Source: Armatimonadota bacterium
GTDB lineage: Bacteria > Sysuimicrobiota > Sysuimicrobiia > Sysuimicrobiales > Sysuimicrobiaceae
Length of the DNA stretch: 64,000 nt
Direction: 5' to 3'
Assembly: GCA_031460175.1 (NCBI GenBank)
Contig: JAVKGW010000002.1
Span: 62,001-126,000 of the forward strand
The position numbers were made by a program, and so were the translations under genes. This document shows positions 59,351 through 64,000 of this stretch, piece by piece. Numbering within the stretch: position 1 is the first letter of the stretch; the number at the start of each line of letters is the position of its first letter. The notes under the pieces are model-generated. The model had not been told where the DNA came from and did no database searches. It saw only the letters and a list, made by a program, of their open reading frames with translations.

Positions 59351-61206
59351 CGCAACAACCAGTAGCCCACCGCGAGCACGGTTCCCACCAGGAACAAGGC
59401 CGCGTACTGCCGCACGTACCCCGTCTGCCACCGCCGCACGCCCGCCCCCAGGGCGCCCACCACGGCCGCCAAGCCGTTCGCGGCCCCGTCAATCCACCGG
59501 AGGTCCACCACCCGGGCCCAGAAGTGCGCGAGCGCCCGGGCGGGTTGCACGAGGACGGCTCGGTAGAGATCCTCCACGTACCACTGCCGGCTCAAGGCCC
59601 GCCCCAAGGCCCCCAGATCCGGCATCCGCCGCCCGCGGTACGCGATCCATCCCACCGCGATTCCCCCGAGCGCCGCCCCCACCGACACCAGGCCCAGCAG
59701 GAGCTCGCCGGAGGGTCCGTGCGCGGGAACGGGGGCCGGTTCCCGCTCGAAGACGGGGAGGAGGAACCGATCGAAGGGGGTGCCCAAAGCCCCTGCGCCC
59801 AGGAATCCGCCCACCGCGGAGAGCACCAGCAGCACCCCCATGGGCCAGCGCATCACGGGCGGCGCCTCATGGGGGTGGCGGGCGGGTTCCGCGGGCGGAT
59901 CCCCAAAGGTGAGAAGGGCGGCTCGGGTGATGTACAGGGCGGTGATCCCCGCGGTGAGCACCCCCACCGTCCAGAGGGCCGTAAACCCATGGGCACGGGC
60001 CGCGGTGAGGACGTGTTCCTTGCTGAAGAACCCCGCAAGCGGCGGAATCCCGCTCAGGCTTAAGGAGCCCACCAGGAAACTGGCGGCGGTGAAGGGCATG
60101 GCCCGGCCCAACCCTCCCAGTCGCCGCACGTCGATGAGGCCGTGCATGGCGTGCATCACGCTGCCCGCACTCAGGAACAGCAGCGCCTTGAAGAAGGCGT
60201 GGGTGGTGAGGTGGAACATTCCCGCCACCCCGGAACCCGCCCCCAGTCCCAGGAACATGTACCCGATCTGGCTGATGGTGGAGTACGCGAGGATGCGCTT
60301 GAGATCCACCTGGGCCACGGCCACGGTGGCGGCAAATAGGGCGGTGAAGGCGCCCACCGCGGCCACCACGGGGAGCACGCCGCTCGCCACGTAGAGGGGC
60401 CAGAGCCGGGCCACCATGTAAACCCCCGCGGTGACCATGGTGGCCGCGTGGATGAGAGCGGAGACGGGCGTGGGCCCTTCCATGGCGTCCGGGAGCCACA
60501 CGTACAGGGGGAGCTGGGCGGACTTCCCCGTGGCCCCCGCGAAGAGGAGCAGGGCGACCACGGTGAGGGCGGCGGGCGGTGCGTGCGGGAGGCGCTCCTC
60601 CATGGCTCCGAAGTCCAGGGTCCCCAGGGTGACGGCGAGGAGGCAGATCCCCAGCAGGAACGCGGCGTCCCCGATGCGGTTGGTGACGAAGGCCTTGCGG
60701 CCCGCCTCCGCCGCGGAGGGCCGCTCGAACCAGAACCCGATGAGGAGATAGCTACACAGCCCCACCAGTTCCCAGCCCACGAAGAGCACCAGCAGGTTCC
60801 CCCCCAGGACCAGAAGGAGCATGGAGGCCACGAAGAGGTTCAGGTACGTGAAGTAACGGCCGTAGGCCTCTTCCCCGTGCATGTAGCCCACGGAGTACAC
60901 GTGGATCAGAAACCCCACCCCCGTGACCACCAGGACCATCACCGCGGCGAGCCGGTCCAGCTGCAGCTCCCAAGTAACCCGGAAGTCCCCGGAGACGATC
61001 CACTCCCCGAGCGCCGCCCGCAGGGCCGCCTCCGGCGGAGCCAGGGTGAGCGCCCGGAACCCGACCACGCCGAGCCCGAACGCCCCGAGCACCACCAGGC
61101 ACCCGATCCAGCTCACCGCCCGCGCGCCCAGCCGCCCGCCCAGCAGGCCGTTTGCCACCGCGCCTGCCAGCGGCAACGTCACGATGCCCACCACCACCCA
61201 CTCCAT
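59347..61206 (-). CDS. nuoL: NADH-quinone oxidoreductase subunit L
   Basis: The 619-residue subunit has the antiporter motifs LFVGWELVGLCSYLLIGFWF, SAQLPLYVWLPDAMEGPTPVSALIHAAT and LAYSTISQIGYMFLGLG, and the long C-terminal lateral helix region (about 530-600). ATG 61206 follows the nuoK stop by two bases. It is at the distal end of the proton-pumping arm. Confidence 0.95.
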   Translation of the reverse strand: MEWVVVGIVTLPLAGAVANGLLGGRLGARAVSWIGCLVVLGAFGLGVVGFRALTLAPPEAALRAALGEWIVSGDFRVTWELQLDRLAAVMVLVVTGVGFLIHVYSVGYMHGEEAYGRYFTYLNLFVASMLLLVLGGNLLVLFVGWELVGLCSYLLIGFWFERPSAAEAGRKAFVTNRIGDAAFLLGICLLAVTLGTLDFGAMEERLPHAPPAALTVVALLLFAGATGKSAQLPLYVWLPDAMEGPTPVSALIHAATMVTAGVYMVARLWPLYVASGVLPVVAAVGAFTALFAATVAVAQVDLKRILAYSTISQIGYMFLGLGAGSGVAGMFHLTTHAFFKALLFLSAGSVMHAMHGLIDVRRLGGLGRAMPFTAASFLVGSLSLSGIPPLAGFFSKEHVLTAARAHGFTALWTVGVLTAGITALYITRAALLTFGDPPAEPARHPHEAPPVMRWPMGVLLVLSAVGGFLGAGALGTPFDRFLLPVFEREPAPVPAHGPSGELLLGLVSVGAALGGIAVGWIAYRGRRMPDLGALGRALSRQWYVEDLYRAVLVQPARALAHFWARVVDLRWIDGAANGLAAVVGALGAGVRRWQTGYVRQYAALFLVGTVLAVGYWLLR

Positions 61207-61208
61207 CC

Positions 61209-61514
61209 CTAGCCTCGCAGGAGGTCCATCTCGTCCACGTCCACGGTCCGGTGGGCGCGGAAGAGGCTGACGAGCATGGCGAGGCCCACCACCACCTCCA
61301 CCGCGGCCACCACCAGTACGAAGAAGGCCACCAGCTGTCCGGAGAGGTCCCCGTGCATCCGGGCGAAGCTCAGGAACGCCAGGTTCACGGAGTTCAGCAT
61401 GAGCTCGATGGACATGAACACGATGAGGGCCGTGCGGCGCAGCAGGACCCCGAGCCCGCCCAGCACGAACAGGAGGAGGCTCAGGAGCACGTACGCGGAG
61501 AGGGGAACCGTCAT
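61209..61514 (-). CDS. nuoK: NADH-quinone oxidoreductase subunit K
   Basis: The 101-residue, three-helix subunit has the conserved [11 protein letters not shown] with the membrane Glu of family NuoK (about residue 37) and [20 protein letters not shown] 61514 overlaps the nuoJ stop. Confidence 0.95.
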   Translation of the reverse strand: MTVPLSAYVLLSLLLFVLGGLGVLLRRTALIVFMSIELMLNSVNLAFLSFARMHGDLSGQLVAFFVLVVAAVEVVVGLAMLVSLFRAHRTVDVDEMDLLRG

Positions 61515-62077
61515 CGCCCGCTCCTCGAAAGCCGGACCTCCTCGGGCCGTCCCTCCGCCCGCTCGGGCGCCCGGCGCTCCGGGGCCTTCCCCAGCACCAC
61601 CCCCGCCACGATCCCCACCAGGAGCAGCACGCCCGCCAGCTCGAAGGGGAGGACGAAGGTGGTGAGCAGTGCCCGGCCCACGGATTGGGGCGTGCCGAAG
61701 TCCGCGGCCACGGGTACCTTTGCAGCGCCGCCGAGTTCCCGCAGGACCGCGAAGGCCACGAGGGCAACCAGTGTCGACCCGGAGACCACCGTGACCACCC
61801 GGTGGATTCTCCCGGGCCCGGGGGAGGGGCGGAGCTCGGGGTTGTGGGCGTGGAGGAGCATGATCACGAACAGGAACAGCACCAGGATGGCACCCGCGTA
61901 GACGATGACCTGCAGGACCGCCACGAACTCCGCCAGGAGGGTGAGGTAGAGAACCGCGAGGGAGACCAGGACCACCAGGAGGCTCAGGGCACCGTGCACC
62001 GGGGCCCGGGCCGCCACCACGCCCACGCCCCCCACCAGGCTCAGGGCGGCCGCCACCACGAAGAGCACGGACTCCAC
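61511..62077 (-). CDS. nuoJ: NADH-quinone oxidoreductase subunit J
   Basis: The 188-residue subunit has five helices, [23 protein letters not shown] with the conserved Tyr-Ala-Gly segment, and a charged cytoplasmic end ([19 protein letters not shown]) longer than in most homologues. GTG 62077 follows nuoI with a GGGAGGTGTAGG site. Confidence 0.93.
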   Translation of the reverse strand: MESVLFVVAAALSLVGGVGVVAARAPVHGALSLLVVLVSLAVLYLTLLAEFVAVLQVIVYAGAILVLFLFVIMLLHAHNPELRPSPGPGRIHRVVTVVSGSTLVALVAFAVLRELGGAAKVPVAADFGTPQSVGRALLTTFVLPFELAGVLLLVGIVAGVVLGKAPERRAPERAEGRPEEVRLSRSGR

Positions 62078-62078
62078 C

Positions 62079-62564
62079 CTACACCTCCCGGCGGGGATCC
62101 CGGCCCGAGGCGCCCGGATAGGGCTCCGTGAGCATCTCCTTGGTGTAGATGAGGGCCTGGCGGGAGTAGTCCGCCAGCTCGAAATCGTGTCCCAGGACGA
62201 TGGCGCCCGTCGGACAGGCTTCCTCGCAGAATCCGCAGAAAATACACCGCAGCATGTTGATCTGGAACTCCTCCGCGTACCGCTCCCCCTTGCTCACCCG
62301 TCTTTCCGGGGTGTTCTCCGCGGGCTTGACGTAGATGGCCTGGGCGGGGCACACGATGGCGCACAGTTCACAGCCCACGCACCGCTCGTCCCCGTCCTCG
62401 TACAGGGTGAGCCAGTGGCGGCCCTTGAACCGGGGCGCGACCCGGGGCCGCTGCTCCGGGTACTGGAGGGTGACGGGACGCCGGAACAGGTACCGCACGG
62501 TCACCCCCAATCCTCTCAGGACCGCCGCGCTCTCCACCACCGCACGCCGAACCGTCCGGTTCAC
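62079..62564 (-). CDS. nuoI: NADH-quinone oxidoreductase subunit I
   Basis: NuoI holds clusters N6a and N6b. The 161-residue protein has the two 4Fe-4S motifs CVGCELCAIVCP and CIFCGFCEEACP (about 62-73 and 107-118). It lies nine bases after nuoH. Confidence 0.96.
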   Translation of the reverse strand: MNRTVRRAVVESAAVLRGLGVTVRYLFRRPVTLQYPEQRPRVAPRFKGRHWLTLYEDGDERCVGCELCAIVCPAQAIYVKPAENTPERRVSKGERYAEEFQINMLRCIFCGFCEEACPTGAIVLGHDFELADYSRQALIYTKEMLTEPYPGASGRDPRREV

Positions 62565-62573
62565 GGCTCCCTC

Positions 62574-63545
62574 CTAGACCACGAAGAACGAGGTCACCAC
62601 GAGGTTTCCGAGGGCCAGCGGGATCAACAGCTTCCAGCTCAGCCCCATGAGGTGATCATACCGCACCCGGGGGACCGTGGCCCGAATCCAGATGAACACG
62701 CCCACGAAGACCACCGTCTTCAGGAGGAACCAGGCCACGCCGGGCAGCCCCGGGCCGAGCCACCCTCCGAAGAACAGGAGGGTGGTGAGCGCGCTCTGGG
62801 TGATGATGGCCACGTACTCCGCGATGTAGAACATCACGAACTTGAGTCCGCCGTATTCCGTGTGGTAGCCGGCGATGAGCTCCTGCTCCGCCTCCGGAAG
62901 GTCGAAGGGCGCGCGGTTGGTCTCCGCCAGGGCCGAGAGGAAGAACACCCCGAAGGCCAGGGGTTGCTTGAGGACAAACCAGAGGTCCTGTTGCGCTTCC
63001 ACGATCCCCACGAGGCTCAACGTGCCGGCGGACAGCACCACGCTTAGGGCCGATAGCCCCCAGGCCAGCTCGTAGCTCACCACCTGGGCCGCGCTGCGCA
63101 AAGCGCCCAGCAGGGCGTACTTGCTGTTGGAGGACCACCCGCCCAGGATGAGGCCGTACACCCCGAGGGAGGAGGCCCCCAGGACCAGCAGGATCCCCGC
63201 GCTGGGGTTCGCGAGGTACAGGTGAATCCGGCGGCCGAACAGCTCGATGGGCGGGCCGAAGGGGATCACCGCATACGCCGCCAGGGCCGCCACCATCACG
63301 ATGAGGGGAGCTGCAAGGTACACCCACCTGTCCGCGGCCCGGGGCATGAAGTCCTCCTTGGCGAGGAGCTTGATGCCGTCCGCGAGGGGCTGCAGGAGCC
63401 CGAACGGGCCCACCCGGTTGGGTCCGATTCGGTGGTGGAACTTGCCCAACAGCCGCCGCTCCAGAAAGACCGTGTAAGCGGTGGCGGTAAGCAGCAAAAA
63501 CGCCAGAATGGCGCTCTTCAGGGCAGCTTCCAGCACCACCGTCAC
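62574..63545 (-). CDS. nuoH: NADH-quinone oxidoreductase subunit H
   Basis: NuoH forms the quinone-binding connection between arms. The 323-residue protein has ERRLLGKFHHRIGPNRVGPF, LQPLADGIKLLAKED, the acidic loop AETNRAPFDLPEAEQEL and GYHTEYGGLKF. GTG 63545 overlaps the nuoG stop (GTGA). Confidence 0.96.
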   Translation of the reverse strand: MTVVLEAALKSAILAFLLLTATAYTVFLERRLLGKFHHRIGPNRVGPFGLLQPLADGIKLLAKEDFMPRAADRWVYLAAPLIVMVAALAAYAVIPFGPPIELFGRRIHLYLANPSAGILLVLGASSLGVYGLILGGWSSNSKYALLGALRSAAQVVSYELAWGLSALSVVLSAGTLSLVGIVEAQQDLWFVLKQPLAFGVFFLSALAETNRAPFDLPEAEQELIAGYHTEYGGLKFVMFYIAEYVAIITQSALTTLLFFGGWLGPGLPGVAWFLLKTVVFVGVFIWIRATVPRVRYDHLMGLSWKLLIPLALGNLVVTSFFVV

Positions 63546-64000
63546 CGCACGCCCTCCAGGGCCCGTACCCGGATCCGCACCGGGTGGCGGAAGACACCCC
63601 ACCGGTTCAACGGGATCTCCCGGAAGCCTAGAGGAACCAGCACATGCCCCGGCAGACCCTCCCGGGCCACCCGGCACCGCACTGCGGCGGAAATGCCGCC
63701 CACCTCCAGCTCCACGGGGTCTCCGTCCCGGATTCCCAGGCGCACGGCGTCTTCCGGGTGGAGGACCGCGTGGGGCTCGCTGATGAGCTCCGGGATGCCC
63801 CGGCACCGCTCCGCCATCTCCCCCTGGCGAAAGAGCCGGGGCACGGGAACGAGTACCAACCCTTTGTCCTCCACTTCCGGGCTCACGAGATCCACGGGCT
63901 CCACCCGGGGTGTGCGGCGGGGAAGGGGATAGGGCTGGTCGAGGGCGAGGCCCGGGATCACCCGGCGCATCTCCTCGAAGACGGCCTCCGGACCCGGGTA
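63542..64000 (-). CDS. nuoG: NADH-quinone oxidoreductase subunit G, C-terminal part
   Basis: The last 152 residues of a molybdopterin-oxidoreductase-like NuoG are visible. The frame runs to the right edge with YPGPEAVFEEMRRVIPGLA, then a dinucleotide-binding-domain-like C-terminus (HPEDAVRLGIRDGDPVELEVGG; LGFREIPLN). The N-terminal Fe-S part lies outside. Position before nuoH supports NuoG rather than another enzyme of the group. Confidence 0.88.
   Translation of the reverse strand, partial: YPGPEAVFEEMRRVIPGLALDQPYPLPRRTPRVEPVDLVSPEVEDKGLVLVPVPRLFRQGEMAERCRGIPELISEPHAVLHPEDAVRLGIRDGDPVELEVGGISAAVRCRVAREGLPGHVLVPLGFREIPLNRWGVFRHPVRIRVRALEGVR

Overview
The window is about two-thirds GC and nearly gap-free. 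It reads as the chromosome of a thermophile-like, Gram-positive-lineage (Terrabacteria) bacterium. Bacillus-type markers are numerous: a SigH sigma factor, a Bacillus-type PurR, a YabE-like G5/3D protein, a GerMN protein, VanW, YacL, and two RNA devices typical of Firmicutes (a T-box and a SAM-I riboswitch). The radA-yacL-ispD-ispF-cysS-rlmB-sigH order and the yabE-rsmA-ispE-purR order also match Bacillus. Several features do not fit an ordinary Firmicute: L27 has no cleavable N-terminal extension, the Nuo complex is a full-length type, and there is a form-II-like molybdenum hydroxylase (CODH family). A deep Firmicutes-related lineage, such as the Sysuimicrobiota/CSP1-3 type of hot-spring bacteria or a Thermaerobacter/Limnochordia-like clade, would fit. 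The sequence alone does not decide this.

Layout. 1-6.0 kb: malate synthase (aceB) divergent from an IclR regulator over a near-perfect palindrome, then an alanine/serine-glyoxylate type aminotransferase, VKOR, galT and glgA. 6.0-9.1 kb: an AT-rich stretch with a duplicated MNKWG micro-ORF, a membrane HD-GYP phosphodiesterase and a DUF5317-SPOR protein. 9.1-13.6 kb: glycerate kinase, a glucosyl/mannosylglycerate-synthase-like glycosyltransferase, a WalJ/YycJ-like hydrolase and a GT4 glycosyltransferase. 13.7-14.9 kb: tRNA-Gly(CCC) and moaA. 14.9-23.1 kb: the radA-to-sigH block. 23.3-28.8 kb: proC-pheA-thrC-hom-lysC behind a proline T-box. 28.8-37.5 kb: rsfS-nadD-obg-rpmA-rplU, purR-NTP transferase-ispE, an inverted LCP gene, rsmA and a G5/3D protein. 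37.7-42.1 kb: GerMN, then a three-gene molybdenum hydroxylase operon. 42.2-47.5 kb: a FolK-GTP cyclohydrolase IB fusion, a long family-4 uracil-DNA glycosylase, a GNAT, and thrC2-thrB under a SAM-I riboswitch. 47.5-53.9 kb: a NEW3-domain protein with an ABC exporter, then lgt with a class II aldolase and a zinc dehydrogenase. 53.9-64.0 kb: a diacylglycerol kinase, then fixX and fixC fused by overlapping codons to the end of nuoG-H-I-J-K-L-M-N.

The main result is the SAM-I riboswitch, complete with antiterminator and terminator, in front of homoserine kinase (thrB) and a second, sequence-divergent threonine-synthase homologue. A conventional threonine synthase sits in the lysC-hom cluster. S-adenosylmethionine control of an O-phosphohomoserine-making and -using pair suggests that this pair feeds methionine, via a phosphohomoserine-dependent homocysteine synthase, rather than only threonine. 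Other items worth following are the MNKWG micro-peptide/HD-GYP module, the T-box that may control the synthesis of four amino-acid families, the FolK-GCYH-IB fusion, and FixCX attached to respiratory complex I.

Genes are mostly packed with 1-4 base ATGA/GTGA overlaps and strong GGAGG ribosome sites, and TTG and GTG starts are common. All functional calls are homology by eye; no search was run.
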